From NCBI GenBank assembly GCA_015229115.1, contig JADGCH010000025.1, positions 1-34,334 of the forward strand: a stretch of 34,334 bases of DNA. The letters are read 5' to 3'. This stretch comes from Magnetococcales bacterium. GTDB lineage: Bacteria > Pseudomonadota > Magnetococcia > Magnetococcales > JADGCH01. Numbering within the stretch: the first letter of the stretch is position 1; the number at the start of each line of letters is the position of its first letter. Below the pieces are notes generated by a model, which made no database searches, was not told the DNA's origin, and saw only the letters and a program-made list of their open reading frames with translations. The position numbers were made by a program, and so were the translations under genes. Below, piece after piece: positions 15,649-23,461 of this stretch.

Positions 15649-16965
15649 ATGTCCGAGTTTACGCCGCGCGAAATTGTCTCTGAGCTGGATCGCCACATCA
15701 TTGGCCAGGATGAAGCCAAACGGGCCGTTGCCATTGCCCTGCGCAATCGTTGGCGCCGCCAGCGTCTGCCAGCAGCTATACGCGATGAGGTCTATCCCAA
15801 GAATATCCTGATGATTGGCCCTACCGGCGTTGGCAAAACCGAGATTGCCAGACGTCTGGCCAAACTGGCCGATGCCCCTTTCATCAAGGTTGAGGCGACC
15901 AAGTTTACCGAAGTGGGCTATGTCGGTCGTGACGTTGAATCAATCATCCGCGATTTGGTCGACCTATCGATCAAAATGTTGACCGAGTCAGGCAAACGCC
16001 GGGTACAACAGAATGCTGGGCACCTGGCTGAAGAACGCCTGCTGGACATCCTGCTGCCAACCGCTTCTGGCAGCGACAGCTCGTCAACGCGCAACAAACT
16101 GCGTCAGCAACTACAAAACGGATCGCTTGACGAACGCGAGGTGGAGATCGATGTGCGTGAAAGCCGTCCAGCAGGAGCAACCCTGGAGGTCTTCACCCCG
16201 CAAGGCATGGAGGGTATCAATCTGCAGGAAATGCTGGGGAGCATCCTCGGTGGGCAGACCCGCACCCGCCGGGTTCCCGTCAAGGAGGCGCTCAAGCTGC
16301 TCACCGATGAAGAAGCGGCCAAACTGGTGGACCGCGAGCAGACCCAGCGTGATGCCGTGGAACGGGTCGAACAGTCAGGCATTGTCTTCCTGGATGAGAT
16401 CGATAAAATCTGCGCCCGTCATAGCGAGATGGCCCGCGGCGGCGACGTCTCGCGTGAAGGCGTGCAGCGCGATCTGCTACCGCTGGTGGAAGGGACAACC
16501 GTTTCGACCAAGCACGGCATGGTCAAGACCGATCATATCCTGTTTATCGCCTCTGGAGCCTTCCAGATGGCCAAACCGTCCGATTTGTTACCAGAGCTAC
16601 AGGGACGGCTACCGATCCGGGTCGAATTGCGCAGTCTGGGGGCAGAGGATTTTGTGCGTATTCTCACTGAACCGGAAAACGCCCTGACCAAACAGTATCA
16701 GGCCCTCATGGAGACCGAGAACGTCCATCTTGATTTTACGCCAGACGGCATCTATAACTTGGCGGAAATAGCCACACGGGTCAACGACAGCGTCGAAAAT
16801 ATCGGCGCCAGACGTTTGCATACCGTCATGGAGAAATTGCTTGATGATCTGTCGTTCCGTGCTCCGGATCTGGGCGGTCAGACCTTCACCATTGATGGCG
16901 CCTATGTGCGGCAACAGCTGGAAGCCTTGAGTGGTAACGAGGACTTGTCGCGGTTCATCCTTTAG
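15649..16965 (+). CDS. hslU: ATP-dependent protease ATPase subunit HslU
   Basis: A 438-residue AAA+ unfoldase starting at ATG 15649 ([10 protein letters not shown]); the frame extends to 15568 within hslV but has no family sequence there. Residues 57-64 are Walker A GPTGVGKT, followed by [20 protein letters not shown], the pore-loop region with GYVG. The I-domain insertion (about 110-230) is present, then Walker [11 protein letters not shown] (about 245-254), [18 protein letters not shown] and the sensor 2 region [13 protein letters not shown]. It ends EDLSRFIL, the C-terminal peptide that inserts into HslV and activates it. Sequence and length are normal. Confidence 0.98.
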   Translation: MSEFTPREIVSELDRHIIGQDEAKRAVAIALRNRWRRQRLPAAIRDEVYPKNILMIGPTGVGKTEIARRLAKLADAPFIKVEATKFTEVGYVGRDVESIIRDLVDLSIKMLTESGKRRVQQNAGHLAEERLLDILLPTASGSDSSSTRNKLRQQLQNGSLDEREVEIDVRESRPAGATLEVFTPQGMEGINLQEMLGSILGGQTRTRRVPVKEALKLLTDEEAAKLVDREQTQRDAVERVEQSGIVFLDEIDKICARHSEMARGGDVSREGVQRDLLPLVEGTTVSTKHGMVKTDHILFIASGAFQMAKPSDLLPELQGRLPIRVELRSLGAEDFVRILTEPENALTKQYQALMETENVHLDFTPDGIYNLAEIATRVNDSVENIGARRLHTVMEKLLDDLSFRAPDLGGQTFTIDGAYVRQQLEALSGNEDLSRFIL

Positions 16966-16988
16966 GGACAGCTCAATCCGATCGGTCG

Positions 16989-17618
16989 CTACTCGACCAG
17001 TTTGAGGTTGGGCTTGCTGTGTTTTTTGACAGATTTCAGATCGTCGGGTGGCGCGTCACTAGATGATACAAGCTTCAGTTTCGGCTTGCCAGACGACGGC
17101 TCTCCCATAATCGGAATGACCGGGGCTATCCCCCCATCGGCCAGTTCTTTTTTAGGCTGACGCCGACGCGGTCTGGGTGACACGGTGGCTGATTCCGTTG
17201 CTGCGCCCGGCTGCTTTGGAGTAAGCGGCTTGGGGACAAGATCGTCCTGCCACGAAATAGACTCGTCCGTGGCGGGATGCTGTCTCAGGACCTCTTCCGG
17301 CATAGAGTCACGCCAGAGCATACCGTGGCCGGTATCCGGATTATAAGCCCCCCACAGGGCCTGATAGGGAATGATGCAGTAATGGGGAATCCCGCCAAAT
17401 CGAAGTTCGGACTCGATGGCGTTGGCGCCGATGTGAATAGGCTGGGGCATCTGGATGTTCAGGATCAACCTCAACCCCTGGTCGGAGGCAAAACGGCGCG
17501 GAACGGCCACCCCAGAACAGGTTGCATCCAGACAAAGCATCACGCGTCCTTCCTGATTGAGAAGGATCCGGACGACGTCGGCCTTTTCCAGCGGTCGAGG
17601 TGGCTTCAGTTGTGTCAT
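16989..17618 (-). CDS. sspB: ClpXP adaptor SspB with a long C-terminal tail
   Basis: A 209-residue protein. Residues 1-120 match the SspB substrate-binding fold: RILLNQEGRVMLCLDATCSG, VAVPRRFASDQGLRLILN, ESELRFGGIPHYCIIPYQALWG and a final MLW. SspB binds ssrA-tagged or other degrons and tethers them to ClpX. The remaining about 90 residues are Pro/Lys/Ser-rich and look disordered, and they contain two near-identical motifs, KPKLKLV (178-184) and KPNLKLV (202-208), the second at the extreme C terminus where the ClpX-binding module normally lies. It is the last gene of the minus-strand ppiD-to-sspB run, 4 bp after the exonuclease stop, and is convergent with hslU across 23 bp without a clear terminator hairpin. 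Confidence 0.87.
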   Translation of the reverse strand: MTQLKPPRPLEKADVVRILLNQEGRVMLCLDATCSGVAVPRRFASDQGLRLILNIQMPQPIHIGANAIESELRFGGIPHYCIIPYQALWGAYNPDTGHGMLWRDSMPEEVLRQHPATDESISWQDDLVPKPLTPKQPGAATESATVSPRPRRRQPKKELADGGIAPVIPIMGEPSSGKPKLKLVSSSDAPPDDLKSVKKHSKPNLKLVE

Positions 17619-17622
17619 GTCA

Positions 17623-18477
17623 TCATTCCAGTACAGCAGAACGTAGTCGGTCCCATTCGTTCAGATAAGACAGAAGGTGATTCTTGCCTGACTCTTTGGC
17701 CTCGCGCTGCAACAACTGACGCAAGGCCTCCTGGGCAGCCAGATAGACCACCTCCGATAAATGGCCTGAGAAATAGGCCACCCGCAGCCACAACAGATAG
17801 GTGGTCAAGGCGTCACATTCGTTGTAGGCCACAATCTGGTCCAGCTTGCCTTGCAACCACAGCTGCGGCACCTGATCGCCCGATATGTCCATCTTGCCCG
17901 GAATACCACTCAAGGTTGCTATTTCGTGCAAAGAAGGCGAACCATGGCCCCAGCCTGGGGTCACCACATCTTTCAGGTCGATATTCCAGTCATTGCCTTT
18001 GACAAAATAGTCCGCTGCTTCCCATGGCTTGCCAGGGCGCTTGCAAAACTCCGGTACATGCAACCCGTGGACAATACCACGTTGAATCAGGATGCGCAAA
18101 TCGGCAGCCAGCGAATTATACCCCACCAAACAGGGGTGCCATTTACCCAACGCCTCCAGGAACGTGGCGACAATATTTTTTTCGCGCACCAATTCAGGAT
18201 CAGCTATTTTTTTAGGCAGCGAGAATAGCTGGATGAATACCTCACCCTGGGTATTGATCCGGTGTGTCACCACAGCGACAGACACCACCCGACAGAGTAC
18301 CGTCTTGAGATAGGGCGTTGGATCCTCTTCCTTGGCACCTCCCTGACGCCACATCTCTTTCATGACGGTTTCATCATCAACCGCCCCATCCAGCTTATAG
18401 AGCAACCTGCCCGCCCTTGGATCGGGTATCCACTCGGCATCAAAGGCCCAAATAGGTTCACGAATATTTTTAAACAC
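17623..18477 (-). CDS. Predicted 3'-5' exonuclease of the PolB-like DEDDy family
   Basis: The frame extends to 18606, but the first 43 codons overlap the preceding gene and are Cys/Ser-rich without family character. I start at GTG 18477 (VFKNIREPIWAFDAEW), with a GGGGG ribosome site overlapping the upstream TAG, giving 284 residues. Exonuclease motifs are visible: AFDAEW (DxE, Exo I), LVGYNSLAADLRIL (Exo II Asp) and IVAYNECDALTTYLLWLR (Exo III YxxxD, DEDDy type), with DLKDVVTPGWGHGSPSLHEIA between. This fits the family annotated as predicted 3'-5' exonuclease related to DNA polymerase B. It would trim DNA or RNA in the cytoplasm; substrate and partners are unknown. Confidence 0.85.
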   Translation of the reverse strand: MFKNIREPIWAFDAEWIPDPRAGRLLYKLDGAVDDETVMKEMWRQGGAKEEDPTPYLKTVLCRVVSVAVVTHRINTQGEVFIQLFSLPKKIADPELVREKNIVATFLEALGKWHPCLVGYNSLAADLRILIQRGIVHGLHVPEFCKRPGKPWEAADYFVKGNDWNIDLKDVVTPGWGHGSPSLHEIATLSGIPGKMDISGDQVPQLWLQGKLDQIVAYNECDALTTYLLWLRVAYFSGHLSEVVYLAAQEALRQLLQREAKESGKNHLLSYLNEWDRLRSAVLE

Positions 18478-18485
18478 AAATCCCC

Positions 18486-19373
18486 CTATGGATGAGGACC
18501 CACCAGTCGATCCAGCAACCCAGGAGCAACCGGACCAGAAGCAGGAACAGGAGCCGGGACATCGGTAGCTGGATCCGGATGCGACAAGCGCCAGGAATGC
18601 CACCACCGTTCTGACCGTGGATTGGGTTCACCCGGTAACTCGGTGATAGCAAACTGGGATAGATAAATCACCTGCCGCACAGCCAATTCAGTCAGCAGTT
18701 CCAGAGGATATCCAGCCACCGGTGGTGATTCAGACGCCAAAGCGGCGGAAGCAGCCACAGCACCCACAGCCAGGGCCGGATTGTGCTTGGCCATACCCGT
18801 GGCTACCAAAGCGCCTCCCGTCAACAAAGCATTATCAGCTGCACCACTTTTGGTCTGCGGATGGGATGTGACCCGGACACGCATGGTACGGACATCCGGC
18901 TGTCCCCGCCCACCTTTGTCACGATTGACCTCAATGAGATAGATATCCCAGTCCACCACACCGGCTGTACCAGGACTGCTGTCGCGCAGAATACGCGGGT
19001 TAATCCAGATCAGCGCTGGCCAACCGGAACGTCGGGCCACCTCAATGGCCCCCTCAAGATGCTCGACCGGTATCCACTCCTGCTTGAGTTGCTCCGTCAA
19101 ATTGGCCGACAGCAGCTGACGGTAAATCCAGCGGGTATAATCAACCAGAATCTCCGGCTGATTGAAACGGATGGTACGCACAACCGGCAACAGGTGAATC
19201 TGCTCAAGGGGCAACATCAGTGGCCTTTCATCGGCCGTCAATTCCCAGCAGACCTCAACCCCGGGCATGGGAAACTCACAACCACGCCGATGCCCTGTGG
19301 TTGCCTGACCATCCGTACTCCAAGCCATGAGAATCACTACCAGAAAAATCCTGTAAAACCAATTGCTATTCAC
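18486..19373 (-). CDS. Exported protein of unknown function
   Basis: I do not recognise the family. The 295-residue product begins MNSNWFYRIFLVVILMAW, a signal peptide probably cleaved near DGQATTG, so it should be periplasmic or membrane-associated. The mature N-terminus has a Cys pair (GCEFPMPGVEVCWEL) that could form a disulfide. A middle domain (about 60-165) looks alpha/beta, with WPALIWINPRIL and WDIYLIEVNRD. Residues about 185-220 are Gly/Ala-rich and hydrophobic (ALLTGGALVATGMAKHNPAL, then AVAASAALAS), which could be a membrane hairpin or glycine-zipper-like segment. The tail is Pro-rich. It lies 4 bp after lhgO and 8 bp before the exonuclease start, inside a coupled operon, so it is a real gene. 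Confidence 0.8.
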   Translation of the reverse strand: MNSNWFYRIFLVVILMAWSTDGQATTGHRRGCEFPMPGVEVCWELTADERPLMLPLEQIHLLPVVRTIRFNQPEILVDYTRWIYRQLLSANLTEQLKQEWIPVEHLEGAIEVARRSGWPALIWINPRILRDSSPGTAGVVDWDIYLIEVNRDKGGRGQPDVRTMRVRVTSHPQTKSGAADNALLTGGALVATGMAKHNPALAVGAVAASAALASESPPVAGYPLELLTELAVRQVIYLSQFAITELPGEPNPRSERWWHSWRLSHPDPATDVPAPVPASGPVAPGLLDRLVGPHP

Positions 19374-19377
19374 CGCG

Positions 19378-20601
19378 TTATCCCTGTTGCTTGAATGTAT
19401 CTATCTGATCGAAGAGAAAACGGCTGAAAGGTATGGCACATGTAAATCCGGGAGAAACGGCATTCAGGACATGAAACGACTGCCGATCACCCTCGTAACG
19501 AAAATCCATCTCCAGCTTTCTGGTAGAGACATTCAATAATTGTGCCCGTACTCCTGGCACACCCCAACGATGATAGTGACTCCTGTCCACATGGCTGACA
19601 AGGCGCTCGGCCAGCGCTACCATGTGTCCTTTGCGGTACTTGTTGAGCTCCTGCCAAGCCAGACGGCGGAAGTCAAATTCATTGCGCCACCACAGTCCGG
19701 CCTCACGCCACAGGATATCGATCGACTCGCCCAGGTTGAACCCCTGCCAACCCTGGTAATGTTCACGCCAAAAGGCTGGAATAGCCGTTGGACCCACCTT
19801 GACATGGCCATCAACTGTGACGGTATAGTGGACACCCAGAAACGGGTTGTTGAGGTTGGGCACCGGATAGACATGCAGCCTCAAGGCTCCCACAGGCTCA
19901 CTGCTGTAAAGATAAAGCCCCTTGAACGGCAGGATCACCAGATTTTTGGCAAAACCGAAGTCGTGAGCCACCCGATCCGCCTGCAAGCCTGCCGCGTTGA
20001 TCAGATAGCCACAGACTATCCTTTCTCCAGTCGTGGTCAGCACTGTGGAACTGCTGCCATCCTGGGCCAGCCGCGACAGATAGGCCGTACCAAGATGAAG
20101 GTCAACACCCTGACGCTCCACCTGTTCGGTCAAGGAGCGCATCACCCGTTTAGGGTCAACAACAGCCGTCGAGGGAGAAAAAAGCGCCCGCTGACAGGTT
20201 TTGACCCGAGGCTCAATGGCACGCGCTTCATCAGCACTGATCACCTGCATCTCAATGCCGTTGATCTGCGCCCGACGCAACAGTTCATCAAGACCGGCCC
20301 AATCGTTTTCATCCTGCGCCACCACCAGTTTACCGCAGGCGTTCACTTTCAGACGGTGTTCCTGACAATAATCGCGCCAGGCACGGTTACCGTCGCGGGT
20401 GAAACGGGCTTTGAGACTATCCGCCGCATAATAGAAACCGGCATGCAGAACACCGCTGTTGCGTCCACTGGCATGGGCCCCACAATAAGGTTCCTTTTCC
20501 AGTACCGTGACCCGCTGATCGGGATAACGCAGCTTGGCTTCCAGCGCCAAGCAAAGGCCTATGACACCACCACCCACAATAAGAAAATCGGTATGTTTCA
20601 A
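19378..20601 (-). CDS. lhgO: L-2-hydroxyglutarate oxidase LhgO-like
   Basis: An FAD-dependent oxidoreductase of about 407 residues. There is no ATG at the N-terminus; TTG 20601 (KHTDFLIVGGG) is the best start because GAGGG inside the end of yejB lies eight bases upstream and only one base separates it from the yejB stop. TTG 20616 is an alternative. The Rossmann motif is FLIVGGGVIGLCLALEAK with acidic Glu in VTVLEKE, followed by HASGRNSGVLHAGFYY, a family signature, and C-terminal GVPGVRAQLL and HVLNAVSPGFTCAIPF. LhgO oxidises L-2-hydroxyglutarate to 2-oxoglutarate and passes electrons to the quinone pool. It sits immediately downstream of a peptide transporter permease gene where yejE would be expected. 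Confidence 0.9.
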   Translation of the reverse strand: MKHTDFLIVGGGVIGLCLALEAKLRYPDQRVTVLEKEPYCGAHASGRNSGVLHAGFYYAADSLKARFTRDGNRAWRDYCQEHRLKVNACGKLVVAQDENDWAGLDELLRRAQINGIEMQVISADEARAIEPRVKTCQRALFSPSTAVVDPKRVMRSLTEQVERQGVDLHLGTAYLSRLAQDGSSSTVLTTTGERIVCGYLINAAGLQADRVAHDFGFAKNLVILPFKGLYLYSSEPVGALRLHVYPVPNLNNPFLGVHYTVTVDGHVKVGPTAIPAFWREHYQGWQGFNLGESIDILWREAGLWWRNEFDFRRLAWQELNKYRKGHMVALAERLVSHVDRSHYHRWGVPGVRAQLLNVSTRKLEMDFRYEGDRQSFHVLNAVSPGFTCAIPFSRFLFDQIDTFKQQG

Positions 20602-20602
20602 A

Positions 20603-21655
20603 TTAATAACCCTCAAATGTGATACGAGGATCGACCAGGATGTAAGTGATATCGGTCAACAACCGCGTTACCAGGCCGAGCAGGGTGTAACAGTAGAGCG
20701 TGGCCAACACCACCGGATAGTCACGGTTGATGGCCGACTCGTAGCCCAACAGGCCCAATCCATCCAGACTGAAAATGGTCTCCAGCAACAGGCTGCCGCT
20801 AAAAAAAGCGGCAATGAAAGCGGCTGGGAAACCAGTCACCAGCGGAATCATGGCATTACGGAAAATATGCCGGTACAACACCGCCGATTGCGACAATCCC
20901 CTGGCACGGGCGGTTACCACATACTGCTTGGCAATCTCTTCCAGAAAACTGTTTTTGGTTAGCATGGTGGTCACGGCAAAGGCTCCCACGATCGAGGCCG
21001 TGACCGGCAAGGTAATATGCCACAGATAATCGCCCACACGTCCCCACCACGACAGGGTATCCCAGTAGTCCGACACCAGCCCGCGCATCGGGAACAAGTT
21101 CCAGAAACTGCCACCACCGAACAGGACAATCAGCAGCAACCCCAGCATGAACCCGGGAATCGAATAGCCTACCAAAATGAGCGTCGACGTCCAGGCATCA
21201 AACCGACTGCCATGGCGTACGGCCTTGCGAATCCCCAGCGGAATGCTGACCAGATAACTGATGACAAAGGTCCAGAGACCGATGGAGATACTGACCGGCA
21301 ATTTTTCCAGCACCAGATCGGTGACCTGACGATGGTGGTAATAGGACTCGCCAAAATCAAAACGCATATAATGGCCAATCATCTGGATAAACCGTTGCCA
21401 GGCTGGCTGGTCAAAACCGTACATCCGACGCAGCAACTCGACCTGTGCCTCATCAAGCCCTTGCGCTCCGCGGTAGGAACTGGCACTGCTACCAGCCGAT
21501 GCCTCCCCCATACCGGTCTGACTGTGACGCAATTGCGCCATCATTCGTTCAACCGGTCCACCTGGCACAAACTGAACGATGGCAAAGCTGACCGCCATGA
21601 TACCGAACAGGGTTGGAATCATCAGCATGATACGGCGCAGGATATAGGACCACAT
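20603..21655 (-). CDS. yejB: Peptide ABC transporter permease YejB
   Basis: A 350-residue inner-membrane protein of the DppB/YejB class. The start MWSYILRRIMLMIPTLFGIM is the conserved first transmembrane segment, with GGPVERMMAQLRH in the YejB-specific periplasmic region, about six membrane helices in all, and the permease EAA loop around VVTARARGLSQSAVLYRHI that contacts the ATPase. The ending ILVDPRITFEGY is typical. YejABEF imports oligopeptides, including microcin C in enteric bacteria. Partner YejA is directly upstream (6-bp gap), but neither the second permease YejE nor the ATPase YejF is encoded in the window, so the transporter must be completed from elsewhere. Confidence 0.95.
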   Translation of the reverse strand: MWSYILRRIMLMIPTLFGIMAVSFAIVQFVPGGPVERMMAQLRHSQTGMGEASAGSSASSYRGAQGLDEAQVELLRRMYGFDQPAWQRFIQMIGHYMRFDFGESYYHHRQVTDLVLEKLPVSISIGLWTFVISYLVSIPLGIRKAVRHGSRFDAWTSTLILVGYSIPGFMLGLLLIVLFGGGSFWNLFPMRGLVSDYWDTLSWWGRVGDYLWHITLPVTASIVGAFAVTTMLTKNSFLEEIAKQYVVTARARGLSQSAVLYRHIFRNAMIPLVTGFPAAFIAAFFSGSLLLETIFSLDGLGLLGYESAINRDYPVVLATLYCYTLLGLVTRLLTDITYILVDPRITFEGY

Positions 21656-21661
21656 CGACCG

Positions 21662-23461
21662 CTACCCCCCCTTGAGCCACCATCCCATCAACCATTCATT
21701 GGGAGAGTAATAAAGCGGTGGTTGCGCTGGCCGGTCAAACCGGTTCCAGTAGGCAATGCGGTGGTAGGGAATGTGGAAATTGGGAACCAGGTAATGACCA
21801 GCCAGTAAGACCCGATCCAGGGCACGGCAGGCGGTAATCAGCTCGTGACGGTTATCGGCGTAGGCAATCCGTTCAACCAGAAAATCAACCACAGGATCCT
21901 GAATACCGATCAGGTTCTGGCTACCGGCAACGGTGGCACTGCTGGAATGCCAGAAATCACGCTGTTCGCTGCCTGGTGACTGGGACTGGGCAAAGGTATG
22001 AACCACCATATCATAATCAAACTGATCCAGCCGGCGCTGATAGAGCGATTCATCCACAGTGCGGTAGTTGAGCAGGATGCCGACCTTCTTCAGGTTGGCA
22101 GCAAAAGGGGCCATGATACGCTCAAAAGCGGGTTGAACCAGCATTGCTTCAAGTTCCAACCGGGCACCCTTGGCATCGACCAGAACGCCATCCGCCCCCA
22201 TCTTCCAACCAGCCTGCTGCAACAGCTGCGCAGCCTGACGCTGATTCTGGCGCGGTGACGCTGACTGACTGGTCGAAGGAGGAACGACCGGAGGCTGAAA
22301 AACAGCCTCAGAAAGGTGGGGACGCCATTTTTCCAGCAGTGTCAACTCTTCTGGCGATGGTGCCGCTGTTGCTGCCATTTCCGAATTGGAAAAATAGCTG
22401 GATGAACGGGTATACTGACCATAAAACAGGTTCTGGTTACTCCACTCGAAGTCAAAAGCCAGGGTGATGGCCTGACGCACCCGGATGTCCTGCAACAAAG
22501 GACGACGAATATTGAACAGAAAGCCCTGCATACCGGCGCTGTTGCGATGAGGCAGACTTTCCTTGACCACCTGTCCGCTGCTGAATTTATCGCCTTGGTA
22601 ATCGCGGGCCCACTCCTTGGAGTTATTGACGGCCATGAAATCGAACTCACCCGCCTTGAAGGCTTCCAGCATCACCACTGGATCCTTGAAATACTTGACG
22701 ACGATCTGCTCAAAATTGTACTGGCCCCGTCGCGTTGGCAACTGCCAGCCCCAGTAATCAGAACGCCGTTTGTAACGGATGGTCTTGCCCAGGTCGTAGC
22801 TCTCAACCCCATAGGGACCCGAACCAAGTGGGACCAGACTGGCGTTGCGAAAGTCCCGTTCCTTGAAAAAGGCTTGGCTCAACACCGGAATTTCGCCGGC
22901 AATCAGGGGTAATTCACGACTTTTGTGAGCAAAGTGGAACCGGATGCGCTGCTTGTCCAGCACCTCGGCACGCTGAATATCGCGCCAGTAGGTACGATAA
23001 AAGGGGTTAGCCTGCTCCGATCGCAACGTATCGAAGGAAAAAGCCACATCCGCTGCCGTCACAGCTGACCCATCGGAAAAGCGGGCCTGGGGATGGAGCG
23101 TATAGGTCACAGAAAGGCCATCGGTGGCAACGACCATCTCTTCGGCCAGCAGACCATAACGAGCGAAAGGTTCGTCATGAGAAGCAGCGGTCAAGGTTTC
23201 CACGGATAGGGTTGCCAGCAGATCGGGAGCGATCCCCTTGAACGTATAAGGGTTGAATTTATCAAAACTGCCCAGGCCACCCAGTGCCAAAGTACCCCCT
23301 ACTCTGGCCTGTGGCGAAAAATAGTCAAAATGCTGAAATCCCTTGGCATATTTCGGTGTCTGATCGAGCGTCAAGGCATGACCGGCCTCAAGCGTATCGG
23401 CCAACAACAGCCCGACCATCCCCGCAACCACGATGGTCCACCGGTACAGGGTGTGTTTCAT
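21662..23461 (-). CDS. yejA: Periplasmic peptide-binding protein YejA
   Basis: A 599-residue SBP family 5 protein. The ATG at 23461 shares its A with the TGA stop of ppiD (TGATG), so translation is coupled. A signal peptide is visible (MKHTLYRWTIVVAGMVGLLL, cleavage near LEAGHA). YejA features follow: PKYAKGFQHFDYFSPQA, GTLALGGLGSFDKFNPYTFKG, FARYGLLAEEM, ARFSDGSAVTAADVAFSFD, SGPYGVESYDLGKTIRYKR and RQAITLAFDFEWSNQNLFYGQY, ending NEWLMGWW. It should deliver oligopeptides to YejB. A Pro/Ser/Gln insertion (VVPPSTSQSASPRQNQ) lies in the C-terminal lobe and probably forms a surface loop. Confidence 0.95.
   Translation of the reverse strand: MKHTLYRWTIVVAGMVGLLLADTLEAGHALTLDQTPKYAKGFQHFDYFSPQARVGGTLALGGLGSFDKFNPYTFKGIAPDLLATLSVETLTAASHDEPFARYGLLAEEMVVATDGLSVTYTLHPQARFSDGSAVTAADVAFSFDTLRSEQANPFYRTYWRDIQRAEVLDKQRIRFHFAHKSRELPLIAGEIPVLSQAFFKERDFRNASLVPLGSGPYGVESYDLGKTIRYKRRSDYWGWQLPTRRGQYNFEQIVVKYFKDPVVMLEAFKAGEFDFMAVNNSKEWARDYQGDKFSSGQVVKESLPHRNSAGMQGFLFNIRRPLLQDIRVRQAITLAFDFEWSNQNLFYGQYTRSSSYFSNSEMAATAAPSPEELTLLEKWRPHLSEAVFQPPVVPPSTSQSASPRQNQRQAAQLLQQAGWKMGADGVLVDAKGARLELEAMLVQPAFERIMAPFAANLKKVGILLNYRTVDESLYQRRLDQFDYDMVVHTFAQSQSPGSEQRDFWHSSSATVAGSQNLIGIQDPVVDFLVERIAYADNRHELITACRALDRVLLAGHYLVPNFHIPYHRIAYWNRFDRPAQPPLYYSPNEWLMGWWLKGG

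Noticed and set aside
16013-16687. A 224-codon open frame on the plus strand in another frame of hslU.
   Set aside because: HslU is unmistakable and complete; the overlapping frame is Arg/Ser/Trp-rich, as expected of a shadow.
16984-16998. Small inverted repeat GGTCG/CGACC between hslU and sspB.
   Set aside because: The stem is only five pairs, overlaps the sspB stop codon and is not followed by a T-run, so it is not a convincing terminator.
19540-20622. A 360-codon open frame on the plus strand.
   Set aside because: It is antisense to lhgO along nearly its full length, has no family motifs and no ribosome site; lhgO shows clear FAD and family signatures.
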